From an uncultured Clostridia bacterium (lineage in GTDB: Bacteria > Bacillota > Clostridia > Lachnospirales > CAMZNU01), in NCBI GenBank assembly GCA_947313885.1, contig CAMZNU010000025.1, forward strand, positions 1 to 64,000: a stretch of 64,000 nt of DNA, read 5' to 3'. The notes under the pieces were generated by a model. The model was not told the DNA's origin. It searched no databases and worked only from the letters and a program-made list of their open reading frames with translations. A program made the position numbers and the translations under genes. Below are positions 27,887-36,746 of this stretch, one piece after another (positions within the stretch are counted from its first letter, which is position 1; the number at the start of each line of letters is the position of its first letter).

Positions 27887-29608
27887 TTTATAAGATTCAA
27901 GAAGTAGTAAAACTTCTGATGTAACTAAATCGAGTTTTTTATGACTAAGATCTAAAGAGCTATCTTTAACGCCGAAATAAACTTTAATTTTTGGTTCTGT
28001 TCCAGATGGTCTAATGCAAAACCAAGTACCATCATCTAAAACATAATATAAAACATTAGATTTAGGAAGATTAGTATTAGACACATTAGAATCAATAGTA
28101 ACGGTACTAGATAAATAATCACGTACTTCAATAACTTTACTGTTATTAATAGAAGTAGGTGGGTTATTTCTAAAGTTAGTTAAAATATTTTGTATAGTTT
28201 TAATACCATCTGATCCTGCTAGTGTAATAGCTTCTATTGATTCTGTGTAGTAGCCATATTTTTCATAAATTTCATTCAAAGCATCAAATAAAGTTTTGCC
28301 TTGTAATTTATAATACCCAGCGATTTCGCAAAGAAGTAAAGTAGATACGATAGCATCTTTATCACGGGCATAAGTTCCAGCCAAACTACCAAAACTTTCT
28401 TCAAATCCAAAAATAAAAGTATTGTCACCAGTTTTTTCGAACTCTTTAATTTTTTCTCCTATGTATTTAAAACCTGTTAATGTTTCAATAAAAGTGCAGT
28501 TATAATTATTAGTAATTTCTTTAGTCATATCAGTAGATACGATAGAAGAAACCACAGCACTATTTTTAGGTAACGTATTTAATTTTTTTCTTTGGCTTAA
28601 AATATATTCAGTAATAATAACACCTGTTTGGTTACCAGATAAAATTATATATTCTCCGTTATTGTTTTTAACGACAGCACCAACACGGTCAGCATCAGGA
28701 TCTGTACCTACAATAATATCGGCATTTACATCATTAGCAAGTTTAATAGCTAAGTTAAAAACTTTAGGGTTTTCAGGGTTTGGATATTCAACAGTGCTAA
28801 ATAAAGGGTCAGGATTTGCTTGTTCTTTTACTACGTGGACATTTTTAAAGCCAGCGCGATTTAAAACTTCAGTTACAGGAATTAACCCTGTGCCGTGAAT
28901 AGGTGTAAAAACAATATTTAAATCATCTTTACTTTTATTTATAACTTCTTTATCTACAATTTGTTCTAAAACTTTAGAATAATAAGCTTCATCTACATCA
29001 TAATTAATTTCGTTGTATAGCCCTTTATTTATAGCATCACTTTTATCCATAGTTTTTATTAAATCATAAGAAGTTATATTTTTAACTTCATTAATAACAT
29101 TTTCGTCAATAGGGTATGTAATTTGTGCACCGTCTTCCCAATAAACTTTATAGCCGTTGTATTCTTTTGGGTTATGACTTGCTGTAATTACTATTCCAGC
29201 TGTACAATTTAAATGTCTAACAGCGAAAGAAAGTTCAGGTGCTGGTCTAAGTTCTGTAAAAACAAAACATTTTATACCGTTAGCATTTAAAACTAAAGCT
29301 GTATAATCAGCAAATTCAGGTGACATATTTCTAGAATCATAGGCGATAACTACACTATTATTACCGTTAGGTTTTTCTTTTAAAATAAAATTTGCAAGTC
29401 CTTGAGTAGATAACATAACAGTGTATTTATTCATACGGTTATCACCAGCACCAATAATACCTCTAAGTCCTGCTGTACCAAAATCTAGTTTTTTATAAAA
29501 CCTATCTTCTATTTCTTTTGTATTATTTTTAATTTTTAATAATTCATCTTTAGTTTGCTGATCAAAAACATTTGATTGTAACCATTCATTGTATTTATTT
29601 AAATGCAT
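27884..29608 (-). CDS. pgcA: Phosphoglucomutase / phosphomannomutase family protein
   Basis: Interconverts glucose-1-P and glucose-6-P (possibly also mannose phosphates). 574 residues, the length of the alpha-phosphohexomutase PgcA group. It has the catalytic serine loop T-A-S-H-N-P-K-E-Y-N-G-Y, the metal-binding D-P-D-A-D-R, the sugar-binding G-F-E-E-S-F-G and the phosphate-binding R-P-S-G-T-E-P-K. A GGGGGAT ribosome site precedes the ATG. It links glycogen phosphorylase and GlgC products to glycolysis. The symbol is assigned by resemblance; substrate choice is not proven. Confidence 0.93.
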   Translation of the reverse strand: MHLNKYNEWLQSNVFDQQTKDELLKIKNNTKEIEDRFYKKLDFGTAGLRGIIGAGDNRMNKYTVMLSTQGLANFILKEKPNGNNSVVIAYDSRNMSPEFADYTALVLNANGIKCFVFTELRPAPELSFAVRHLNCTAGIVITASHNPKEYNGYKVYWEDGAQITYPIDENVINEVKNITSYDLIKTMDKSDAINKGLYNEINYDVDEAYYSKVLEQIVDKEVINKSKDDLNIVFTPIHGTGLIPVTEVLNRAGFKNVHVVKEQANPDPLFSTVEYPNPENPKVFNLAIKLANDVNADIIVGTDPDADRVGAVVKNNNGEYIILSGNQTGVIITEYILSQRKKLNTLPKNSAVVSSIVSTDMTKEITNNYNCTFIETLTGFKYIGEKIKEFEKTGDNTFIFGFEESFGSLAGTYARDKDAIVSTLLLCEIAGYYKLQGKTLFDALNEIYEKYGYYTESIEAITLAGSDGIKTIQNILTNFRNNPPTSINNSKVIEVRDYLSSTVTIDSNVSNTNLPKSNVLYYVLDDGTWFCIRPSGTEPKIKVYFGVKDSSLDLSHKKLDLVTSEVLLLLESYK

Positions 29609-29694
29609 AATAAATCCCCCTTATAGTTTTATATATGATAATATGTTTATTATAATATATAAATGTTTTCAAGTAAATTTAAAAGGAGAAAAAT

Positions 29695-30423
29695 ATGCCG
29701 TTTACATTATCACACCCAGCTATAATGTTACCATTTCATAAAAAATTAGGTAAATATTTTAATATGACAGGGTTAATTATAGGGAGTTTGTCACCGGATT
29801 TTGGAATGTTTATAGGTAATAGGGCAATGAGTCATAATTTTATAGGCGGGCTACTTTTTAATATAACAGCCAGTATGTTTTTAGCATATGGATTTCATTG
29901 TTTAATAAAAAGACCGACTATATCCCATTTACCACATCCAATAGATAAATGGATGTACAATATATATTTATCTAAACGAGTGCCAGAAGATACATTATTT
30001 CATAACATAGTTTTAATTTATTCTATAGTAATAGGTGTAGCTACACATATTTATATAGATAGCTTTACCCATAGTACTAATATGACAAAAAATATTTTAC
30101 CGATTTTAGAAAGTGATATAATTATAATAGGCATTGGAATTCCAATATATTTTTTATTACAAGTGCTAACATCATTAATAGGGTTAATAGTTATACCCTA
30201 CTATTTATTTAAATATAGAAATAAAAATTTTAAAGGGTTTAATAAAATAACAGATATAGATAAAATAAAGTTTTGGACATTAGTAATAGGTATTAATACG
30301 TTAATTACAGTTATAGATCCATATAGATACGGGTTAATAATGATGATAATAATCCAAGGTAGAAATATTTTAACGTCGCTAATGATAGTAAGTTATATGC
30401 TTAGAAATAAAACATATAATTAA
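29695..30423 (+). CDS. DUF4184-family membrane protein
   Basis: 242 residues. It begins M-P-F-T-L-S-H-P-A-I and continues with I-G-S-L-S-P-D-F, the hallmark of DUF4184. Conserved histidines and aspartates (H-P, S-P-D, H-I-Y-I-D-S-F-T-H) resemble those of membrane metal-dependent hydrolases. There are about five hydrophobic segments. Function is unknown. AAAGGAG precedes the start; it diverges from the phosphoglucomutase gene. Confidence 0.85.
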   Translation: MPFTLSHPAIMLPFHKKLGKYFNMTGLIIGSLSPDFGMFIGNRAMSHNFIGGLLFNITASMFLAYGFHCLIKRPTISHLPHPIDKWMYNIYLSKRVPEDTLFHNIVLIYSIVIGVATHIYIDSFTHSTNMTKNILPILESDIIIIGIGIPIYFLLQVLTSLIGLIVIPYYLFKYRNKNFKGFNKITDIDKIKFWTLVIGINTLITVIDPYRYGLIMMIIIQGRNILTSLMIVSYMLRNKTYN

Positions 30424-30450
30424 ATTATAATAATAATGAAGGGGAAGGAT

Positions 30451-31323
30451 ATGAAAAATTCTAAAGAAAGAAGTACAGGGCTTTTAATATTTTTATGCAT
30501 TATAACTTTTGGTATATATGCATTTTTTTGGATAGCATCAGTAGAATATGAATATGCAAAGTTACAAACCGTAGAAAGCAAAAGAGTAAAAGTAATATTT
30601 TTAACAATAATAACTTTTGGTATATACATATTATTTTGGAGTTATAAAATAGGTAAATAGGTTGAAAAAACAAACAATAAAGATCAGAGTATATTATATT
30701 TATTAACGGTATTAGTAACTATGGGTGGTAGAAGTTTTACAATGCCTACACAACTAAGCCTAACAATAGAAGAAATATTTACAGCAATGACTATGGAAAC
30801 ATTTGCGCCAACTTTTTACAATACGCCTATTATAATGGTTGCCATAATAGCCAGCGCTATATCTATTTTTTCAATGATGTCCGTAGCAATGATAGGATTA
30901 GTAGCATTAGGATTTATGCAAGAAGAGTTAAATGATATTTATCGTAAAAAAGAGTTAAGTAGTGAAATAAAAACCGAAGGTATAGAAAATGAATTTAAAA
31001 ATAGAAACATAATAAAATGTGTAATTTATACGATACTTACATTTGGGATATATGGACTATATTGGATATCAAAATTAGAAAATGAATTTGCTAAAGAAAA
31101 CAATAGAGAAAAGAAAGGGACTTATTTAGTTGTTTATACATTATTAACTTTAGGAACTTATAAAACAGTTTGGTTATATAAAATAGGTAAAGACTTAGAA
31201 AAAATAGGTCATATAAATAACATGTATTTGTATGCTATAATAGATATGTTGAGTTTTGGTTTAATTTCTATAATATTATTACAAATAGAAGTTAATAAAA
31301 TATCAAGTTTAAAAATAATATAA
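30451..31323 (+). pseudogene. DUF4234-like membrane protein interrupted by an in-frame TAG
   Basis: The first part (30451-30660) and the second part (30721-31323) are in the same frame, joined by a TAG at 30658-30660 and 20 sense codons with no other stop. Across the TAG the sequence reads K-I-G-K-stop-V-E-K, matching K-I-G-K-D-L-E-K later in the same protein and R-I-G-R-E-L-E in the next gene. So the TAG replaces an Asp or Glu codon in a conserved repeat. Intact, the protein would have about 290 residues with three T-F-G-I-Y-..-F-W/Y-W membrane modules around a distinct central hydrophobic region. GGGGAAGGAT precedes 30451. It is either a recent nonsense mutation (for example GAG to TAG) or a readthrough gene. 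TAG is an ordinary stop in other genes here. Confidence 0.75.
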
Positions 31324-31346
31324 GTATATTTAATGGGGGGTTCAAA

Positions 31347-31700
31347 ATGGATAATAAAAAAATAGTAATCAAAGTACTACTATCAGTTTTTACATTTGGA
31401 ATATATGAAATATTTTGGTTAGTATCACTTGAAAACGAATTTGCTATAATAAGTGGTAGAAAAAAAATAGGGATTAAATTTCTTTTACTTATAATAATAA
31501 CTTTAGGTGTTTATAAATGGTTTTGGATATCTAGAATAGGTAGAGAACTAGAAAGTAAAGGACATGAAAATATTAGTTCACTATATATACTATTAGACAT
31601 ATTAGGTCTTAGCTTAGTAAATATGATTTTATTACAAGTAGAAAGTAATAGATTAATGAAGAATTTAAAATATATAGATAGTTTAAAAGCGATGAACTAA
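31347..31700 (+). CDS. DUF4234-like membrane protein
   Basis: 117 residues, paralogous to the C-terminal half of the preceding interrupted gene. It has two T-F-G-I-Y/T-L-G-V-Y plus F-W-L/F-W-I membrane modules, each followed by a charged E-N-E-F or R-I-G-R-E-L-E segment. A third hydrophobic stretch lies near the end. GGGGGG is the ribosome site. Function is unknown; the family is small bacterial membrane proteins. It forms a cluster with its paralog, probably one transcript ending at the terminator at 31743. Confidence 0.85.
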   Translation: MDNKKIVIKVLLSVFTFGIYEIFWLVSLENEFAIISGRKKIGIKFLLLIIITLGVYKWFWISRIGRELESKGHENISSLYILLDILGLSLVNMILLQVESNRLMKNLKYIDSLKAMN

Positions 31701-31748
31701 AAAAATGAAAGCGATGAACTAAAAAAATGAAAGTGATGAACTAAAAAA
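31688..31748 (+). repeat. 22-bp direct repeat, three copies, over the gene end
   Basis: The unit AGCGATGAACTAAAAAAATG plus AA occurs twice, then a third time with one change and a shortened end. The first copy contains the last codons and stop of the DUF4234-like gene. It looks like slippage duplication of the gene's 3' end. Confidence 0.85.
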
Positions 31749-31778
31749 CGTCTAAGCCACAGGCTTAGACGTTTTTTA
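31743..31778. terminator. Bidirectional terminator between DUF4234-like gene and rpsR
   Basis: AAAAAACGTCTAAGCC pairs perfectly with its complement over an ACA loop, with T runs on both strands. Confidence 0.93.
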
Positions 31779-31787
31779 GTTGCAAAA

Positions 31788-32021
31788 TTAGTCTTGGATA
31801 TAAGGTAAAATTGCGATATGACGTGCTCTTTTAATAGCTGTAGTAACAGCTCTTTGGTGCTTTGCACAAGTACCAGATACACGACGAGGAAGTATTTTTC
31901 CTCTTTCAGAGATAAATCTCTTTAATTTATTAGTATTTTTGTAGTCGATAGTAGTTGCTTTTTCTGCACAGAATTCGCAAGTACGTTTTTTACGACGACC
32001 ACGCATGTTTTTTCTCATCAT
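31788..32021 (-). CDS. rpsR: 30S ribosomal protein S18
   Basis: 77 residues with typical S18 sequence: C-E-F-C near the start, [21 protein letters not shown] and the C-terminal [12 protein letters not shown]. It binds S6 on the small subunit. It has an AGGAGG site 10 bp upstream and is the third gene of rpsF-ssb-rpsR, the standard order. Confidence 0.98.
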   Translation of the reverse strand: MMRKNMRGRRKKRTCEFCAEKATTIDYKNTNKLKRFISERGKILPRRVSGTCAKHQRAVTTAIKRARHIAILPYIQD

Positions 32022-32048
32022 AATTTGTTGTCCTCCTATTTAGTTTAA

Positions 32049-32507
32049 TTAAAAAGGTAAATCGTCATCAATAGGTTCAGCTATTGTGTTAAAGTCTGTA
32101 GGTGCGTTATTAGTTGGAGCTTGGTTTTGATTAGCTTGGTTGTTATTTGATTGAGTAGGAGCATTGTAACTAGAGTTATCAAAGCTTCTTTTACTCTCAG
32201 CAAAAAACTGTTCTTCGATGACTACTTCAGTAGACACACGTTTTTGACCATTATTATCTTCCCAATTGCTAACTTGTAAACGACCAACGACAGAAACCAT
32301 TTGACCTTTTTTGAAATATTTACTAGCGAACTCACCAGTTTTACCAAAAGCTGTACAATTGATAAAATCGGCACCAGATTCACCGTCACGCTTAAATCTT
32401 TTATTAACAGCTAGAGAATATCTAACTATAGCAAGTGGTTCTGAACTTTGAGAATATCTTACTTCGGGATCACGTGTTAAACGTCCCATTAAAATAACTT
32501 TGTTCAT
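32049..32507 (-). CDS. ssb: Single-stranded DNA-binding protein
   Basis: 152 residues. An OB-fold domain (M-N-K-V-I-L-M-G-R-L-T-R-D-P-E-V-R) is followed by an Asn/Gln-rich linker and the acidic tip D-D-D-L-P-F that recruits repair and replication proteins. It sits between rpsF and rpsR, as in most Firmicutes. AGGAGG precedes the start. Confidence 0.98.
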   Translation of the reverse strand: MNKVILMGRLTRDPEVRYSQSSEPLAIVRYSLAVNKRFKRDGESGADFINCTAFGKTGEFASKYFKKGQMVSVVGRLQVSNWEDNNGQKRVSTEVVIEEQFFAESKRSFDNSSYNAPTQSNNNQANQNQAPTNNAPTDFNTIAEPIDDDLPF

Positions 32508-32531
32508 AATAAAACCTCCTATAAAAAAAGA

Positions 32532-32819
32532 TTAAGCATCAATGCGGATTATTAAGAAACGTAATAATGTTTCCATAATACGTAAACGTGCTTCAATTTC
32601 AGCTGGTGCATCTGATGGGCTTGAAAAAGTAATGTAGTAGTAAAAACCGTCTTTAACTTTTTGTATTTCGTAAGCTAATCTACGTTTACCAAGTTCATCA
32701 ACTTTATCAACAGTACCACCGAATCTTGAAATGTAAGCTGTAACTTTTTCAAACTCTGCTTTTAACGCATTTTCGTCTAAGCTAGGATTAAAAACAACTG
32801 TTAATTCGTATTTGTTCAT
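32532..32819 (-). CDS. rpsF: 30S ribosomal protein S6
   Basis: 95 residues: M-N-K-Y-E-L-T-V-V, then V-D-K-V-D-E-L-G-K-R-R-L-A-Y-E-I and Y-Y-I-T-F, all typical of S6. First gene of the rpsF-ssb-rpsR operon, with an AAAGGAGG site. The upstream leader probably holds an S6:S18 autoregulatory element. Confidence 0.98.
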   Translation of the reverse strand: MNKYELTVVFNPSLDENALKAEFEKVTAYISRFGGTVDKVDELGKRRLAYEIQKVKDGFYYYITFSSPSDAPAEIEARLRIMETLLRFLIIRIDA

Positions 32820-32925
32820 AATAGTATAACCTCCTTTTGGTCTATTGGTCCTAATAACAAATGTTATAGAACAAGGGTAAGTAATTAAAAATTACTTTCG
32901 GTTTTCAAGTCATATAGTTATATAG
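32820..32925 (-). promoter_or_regulatory. Candidate S6:S18-binding leader of rpsF
   Basis: The minus-strand leader contains AACCG followed by the hairpin AAGTAAT-TTTTA-ATTACTT and then ACCCTTG. A CCG trinucleotide beside a stem in the rpsF leader is the hallmark of the known S6:S18 autoregulatory RNA. I matched it by eye only; details of the fold may differ. Confidence 0.4.
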
Positions 32926-32962
32926 ACAAAAAAACTGCATTGATAAAATCAATACAGTTAAT
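32926..32962 (-). terminator. Terminator of the murC-mscS-DUF951 run
   Basis: On the minus strand AACTGTATTGAT-TTT-ATCAATGCAGTT has two small mismatches and is followed by seven T. It separates the upstream minus-strand genes from rpsF. Confidence 0.82.
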
Positions 32963-33006
32963 AGTATCATAATGAGTATATAAATACAACAACATAGGTA
33001 TAAAAT

Positions 33007-33177
33007 TTATAAAATTTTTTTAATAATTTTTTCAGCTTTAATACGGCTAATAAAAATTACGTGGTTGCATTTAGAACATTTAAGTTTAAAGTCAACACCT
33101 ACGCGGATAATTTCCCATTGGTTAGAACCGCAAGGGTGTTTTTTTTTAGTTAAAACTAAATCACCTAGATTGTACAT
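33007..33177 (-). CDS. DUF951-family small protein
   Basis: 56 residues, read directly from the minus strand. It starts M-Y-N-L-G-D-L-V-L-T-K-K-K-H-P-C-G and contains W-E-I-I-R-V-G-V-D-F-K-L-K-C followed by C-N-H. This is the DUF951 pattern, with three or four Cys/His that may bind a metal. AGAGGTG lies about 8 bp upstream. Its position right after mscS and before rpsF is the usual Firmicutes context. Function is unknown; nucleic-acid or metal binding is inferred only from the cysteines. Confidence 0.9.
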   Translation of the reverse strand: MYNLGDLVLTKKKHPCGSNQWEIIRVGVDFKLKCSKCNHVIFISRIKAEKIIKKIL

Positions 33178-33188
33178 AATAAACACCT

Positions 33189-34265
33189 CTATTGTTTATG
33201 AATAACCATTTGTGGAAACGGTATAACTATATTTTCTTTATCTAATCGATTTTTAATAAGTCTAAGTAATTCACGTTCAACACTCCATTTAGAATCAACA
33301 GAACATTTAGTAGCAATACGAATATCAACAGATGAGTCATTTAATGCTACAACGCCTTGAACAACTGGTAGTTCTAAAATATCCTTTACAGATTTAAAAG
33401 CTAACGCCATTTCATCTTTTAAAATGTTAATAGCAAAATCAACATCTGTTGAGTAGTCTACAGAAACTATAGTAATAGCTTTATTAAAATCTTTACTATA
33501 AGTAGTAACAACGTCTATTAAACCGTTGGGAATTATGTGTAAATCACCGTGTAAAGTTCTAATAGAAGTAGTTCTAAAAGTAACTTCTTCAACGACACCA
33601 GTAACGTTTTTAATAGTAATAGTATCACCAACAGAATATTGATCTTCGAATAAGAAGAAAAAACCAGCTAAAAAATCTTTAATTAAACTTTGTGCCGCAA
33701 ACCCAATTGCTAAAGAAAAAGCACTAAAGAAAGTTACTAAAGAAGATGTACGATATCCAAAACTTTCAAGGACAAATATAATAACTATAAAAGATATAAT
33801 AGCTTTATTAAGACTATTTAAAATGCTATGTAAAGTGTTGCATTTACGAGTTGATAACATAGCAGATGGAACTAAATATAGTTTAATCATTTTATTAATA
33901 GTTAAGTATAAAATCCATCCTAATAAAGCGATAGAAAAAGTTTTTGCCATTGCAATTACGAAAGAATTTTTTAATAAATTAAAACCAATTAACATTAAGT
34001 ATATGTATATTGTTTTTGAATAACTTAAAAATGATAACCCTAAAATATAAAATAAACCGCCTACAATTGTAGCGATTCCAAAACCTATATAAATTAGTCG
34101 TATTATAAATTTATTTATAAGCAATAAAACTTTAATAATTTTTTCTAAAATATTTTTATCTATAAAAGGTATACGTGGAATAAATTTATTTATAGAAAAT
34201 GTAAGAATTTTATAAATTACAAAAGGTGATATAAATAAAAAAATAAAAAAAAGTGTTTGTTGCAT
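33189..34265 (-). CDS. MscS-family small-conductance mechanosensitive channel
   Basis: Releases osmolytes when membrane tension rises. 358 residues: several membrane helices (1-190), the pore helix region S-L-A-I-G-F-A-A-Q-S-L-I-K-D-F-L-A-G, then the beta domain with Q-Y-S-V-G-D-T-I and V-E-E-V-T-F-R-T-T and a C-terminal alpha/beta domain. The N-terminus is longer than in E. coli MscS. AGGAGGG precedes the start; DUF951 follows 11 bp later. Confidence 0.93.
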   Translation of the reverse strand: MQQTLFFIFLFISPFVIYKILTFSINKFIPRIPFIDKNILEKIIKVLLLINKFIIRLIYIGFGIATIVGGLFYILGLSFLSYSKTIYIYLMLIGFNLLKNSFVIAMAKTFSIALLGWILYLTINKMIKLYLVPSAMLSTRKCNTLHSILNSLNKAIISFIVIIFVLESFGYRTSSLVTFFSAFSLAIGFAAQSLIKDFLAGFFFLFEDQYSVGDTITIKNVTGVVEEVTFRTTSIRTLHGDLHIIPNGLIDVVTTYSKDFNKAITIVSVDYSTDVDFAINILKDEMALAFKSVKDILELPVVQGVVALNDSSVDIRIATKCSVDSKWSVERELLRLIKNRLDKENIVIPFPQMVIHKQ

Positions 34266-34286
34266 AAAAATCCCTCCTAGAGTTAA

Positions 34287-35099
34287 TTAATAGTTGTCTA
34301 AAAAATGTGTATATTCGTCATTTTGTTTATATCCTATAACAGAATCAATATGTACATTATAAGTTGATTTTAAAATACATTTATCAACGTCAGGATTTAT
34401 TTTTTTTAAAGTTGAAATAAGCTCTTTAATTTCTTGACGTTTACTGCTAGTTTTTTTTGATGCTACTGTACAACCGCAGTTCATAACAGGTATTTTAGTA
34501 TTTAATGTATAGTTAATAATATTTTTTTCACGTAAAAAATATAACGGTCTAATTAATTCTATGTTTTCAAAATTAGTTGATTTAAGTTTAGGCAACATAG
34601 TTTTAAAAGTACCAGCATAAAAAGTATTAAGTAAAACTGTTTCAATTACGTCATCAAAATGATGCCCTAAAGCAATTTTATTACAACCAAGTTCTTTAGC
34701 AAAAGCATATAAACCACCACGTCGCATTCTAGCACATAAATAACATGGATTATTTGCAGAGATTTTACCAGTTACGGCAAAAATATCAGTTTCCTTAATA
34801 AGTACAGGAATATTTAAATAATCACAATTGTTTTGTAGAGATAAGCGGTTTTCTTCATTAAAGCCAGGGTCTAAAGCTATAAACTTAAGCCCGAATTTTT
34901 TGTTACCGTGAACTTGTAGCTCTTGTAAAAGCTTAGCTAGTAAAAGGCTGTCTTTACCACCGCTAATACATACGGCGATGTTATCATTTTCATTTATAAG
35001 ATCAAATTCTATAATACCTTGTATAAAAGGTTTCCAAAGAGTTTTTCTGTAGGTAGTAATAATTGAACGTTCAATATTTTTTAAAGATGTGTAGTTCAT
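34287..35099 (-). CDS. TtcA-like PP-loop tRNA thiolation enzyme
   Basis: 270 residues. PP-loop S-G-G-K-D-S-L near residue 45, a C-Y-L-C motif in the middle (about residue 122), the G-H-H-F-D-D-V-I-E-T motif, and a later M-N-C-G-C. These match the TtcA group, which makes 2-thiocytidine in tRNA using a [4Fe-4S] cluster. Close relatives in Clostridia are often only labelled TtcA-like ATPases, so the exact tRNA target is uncertain. It starts 8 bp after the ribU stop, so it is likely co-transcribed. Confidence 0.85.
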   Translation of the reverse strand: MNYTSLKNIERSIITTYRKTLWKPFIQGIIEFDLINENDNIAVCISGGKDSLLLAKLLQELQVHGNKKFGLKFIALDPGFNEENRLSLQNNCDYLNIPVLIKETDIFAVTGKISANNPCYLCARMRRGGLYAFAKELGCNKIALGHHFDDVIETVLLNTFYAGTFKTMLPKLKSTNFENIELIRPLYFLREKNIINYTLNTKIPVMNCGCTVASKKTSSKRQEIKELISTLKKINPDVDKCILKSTYNVHIDSVIGYKQNDEYTHFLDNY

Positions 35100-35107
35100 A
35101 AAATCTC

Positions 35108-35725
35108 CTAATTATTTTTGTACGTGTGAATAGTTTTTAAAATTATAGGTTTTAAAGCTTTAATTAAAAAGTAGCTTGTAAAAATAGTTACTGATCCTTT
35201 TAATAAGTTAAAAGGTAAAATCGAAAGTAAAATAAAAGTTTTAAGATCTACAACGTTAGAGTTTAGAGCATTACCCATATCAACAAATGCATCGATAGGA
35301 ACGCCAAGTACTATAGAGTATAGAGGTAATAAAACAAAATAATTTATTAAACTTGCAATAACAACCATAGAGAAAATGCCGATAGTTCCACCTAAAATAT
35401 AACTTTTAAGAGAGAAAGTTTTTTTATAAAACAAACCAGTTGGTAAAACTAAAGCGATACCAATTATAAAATTAGCTATTTCTCCAACGCCACCAGAAGA
35501 TGACCCTTTAATTATAAAGTATAAAAAGTTTTTAAAAAACGGTACGACGATTCCGCTTATAGGTCCAAAAATAATAACACTAATAAGGGCTGGAATATCA
35601 CTAACATCAAGTTTTAAAAACGTTGGGAAAATAGGTAGAGGTAATTGTAGTAACATAAGTATAAAACTAATAGCTGATAAATATGCTATATGTGACATTA
35701 AACGTATTGAATTATTATTTTTCAT
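35108..35725 (-). CDS. ribU: Riboflavin ECF transporter S component
   Basis: About 205 residues, with five to six membrane helices. The segment L-K-L-D-V-S-D-I-P-A-L-I followed by F-G-P-I-S-G is typical of RibU/FmnP substrate-binding subunits. It would work with the shared EcfA/EcfA'/EcfT module, which is not in this window. The start at 35725 is chosen because AAGGAG lies inside the longer open frame beginning at 35749. No FMN riboswitch is visible; the gene is internal to a minus-strand run. Confidence 0.85.
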   Translation of the reverse strand: MKNNNSIRLMSHIAYLSAISFILMLLQLPLPIFPTFLKLDVSDIPALISVIIFGPISGIVVPFFKNFLYFIIKGSSSGGVGEIANFIIGIALVLPTGLFYKKTFSLKSYILGGTIGIFSMVVIASLINYFVLLPLYSIVLGVPIDAFVDMGNALNSNVVDLKTFILLSILPFNLLKGSVTIFTSYFLIKALKPIILKTIHTYKNN

Positions 35726-35759
35726 AGTAATCTCCTTAAAGGGTAACAATAGTTAAATA

Positions 35760-36746
35760 TTATAAAGAACGAATATCATCACCAGCAAATTGACAAATAG
35801 TATAGTGACCTAAAAATCTTGAAGTAATTCTTTCGTTGTAAGTTTTTGAAATATCATCAAGAGATAAATTAGTTGAAATAACTGTAGATTTATTATCGAG
35901 AATACGACTGTTAATAACGTTAAAAACTTCGGACTTTGTTAGAGTAGTAATAAACTCAAGTCCTAAATCATCGATTATAAATAAATCGGCATTTTTAATA
36001 TACTCAAAATATTTAGCTAAAGAATCAGATTTATTTCTGTTAAAGCGATAATCTTCTATTAAAGAAAAAAAACGTGGTGCTGTTAAATATACAACAGTAG
36101 TATGTTTATCTATAAGAGCTTTAGCGATGCAATTACAAAGAAAAGTTTTACCCAGTCCTGTAGCACCATAAAAGAAAAAATTTTCTTTAGTAGAGTTAAA
36201 ATTTTTAATAAAAGTTTTAACTTTGTTAGTAATGAGTTGAATGTTTTCATAAGGTGATATACCAAGTTCTTTATGAACTTTTTTAGAGTATAAGTCAAAG
36301 TTAAAATTATTAAAATTTTCTTTATCTAAAATTTCTTTCAAATTATAAATATCACAATATTTATCTATAAGACGTTGTTTAAAACATAAACATTTTTCAG
36401 TTCCTACATATCCAGTATCTTGACATAAGTGACATATATAAATGTCATCTAAATAAGTTTCAGGAAATCCATTTTTAATAAGAAGTTCACATTTTTTATT
36501 AATGAGGGAAATAGTTTGTTGTTCAAGATCTAAAAGTAAATTTTCTTTATTAGAGTCGTCAGACATTAAAGTTTTTAAAATTTTACTAGATGTGCTATTA
36601 AAAAAAACTGTTAATTGTTCTATTTCGGGTATTTTTTTACTAATTTCTTCTAAACGACGAGCTTTAATTTTGAAAGTTATGTTACGATCGTTAGCGTACA
36701 TTTCCATAACAGAATCGTATATATCAGTTGAGTTAATAATAACCAC
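35760..36746 (-). CDS. DnaI/DnaC-like helicase loader ATPase
   Basis: About 328 residues. An N-terminal coiled region is followed by a four-cysteine zinc-like cluster (C-H-L-C ... C-L-C, about residues 105-120) and an AAA+ domain with Walker A G-A-T-G-L-G-K-T and Walker B L-F-I-I-D-D-L-G. This matches the loader that delivers replicative helicase DnaC/DnaB to DNA. It follows a DnaD-like gene, its expected partner. The start is unclear. A GTG opens the frame at 36746, but AGAGGTGG followed by TTATT places an ATT at 36737 at the same spacing as the ATG of the gene at 17648. An ATT start is therefore possible. Confidence 0.9.
   Translation of the reverse strand: MVIINSTDIYDSVMEMYANDRNITFKIKARRLEEISKKIPEIEQLTVFFNSTSSKILKTLMSDDSNKENLLLDLEQQTISLINKKCELLIKNGFPETYLDDIYICHLCQDTGYVGTEKCLCFKQRLIDKYCDIYNLKEILDKENFNNFNFDLYSKKVHKELGISPYENIQLITNKVKTFIKNFNSTKENFFFYGATGLGKTFLCNCIAKALIDKHTTVVYLTAPRFFSLIEDYRFNRNKSDSLAKYFEYIKNADLFIIDDLGLEFITTLTKSEVFNVINSRILDNKSTVISTNLSLDDISKTYNERITSRFLGHYTICQFAGDDIRSL

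Noticed and set aside
30658-30660. Pyrrolysine insertion at the TAG
   Set aside because: TAG is a normal stop in other genes here, the position aligns with Asp/Glu rather than Lys, and no pyl genes are in the window.
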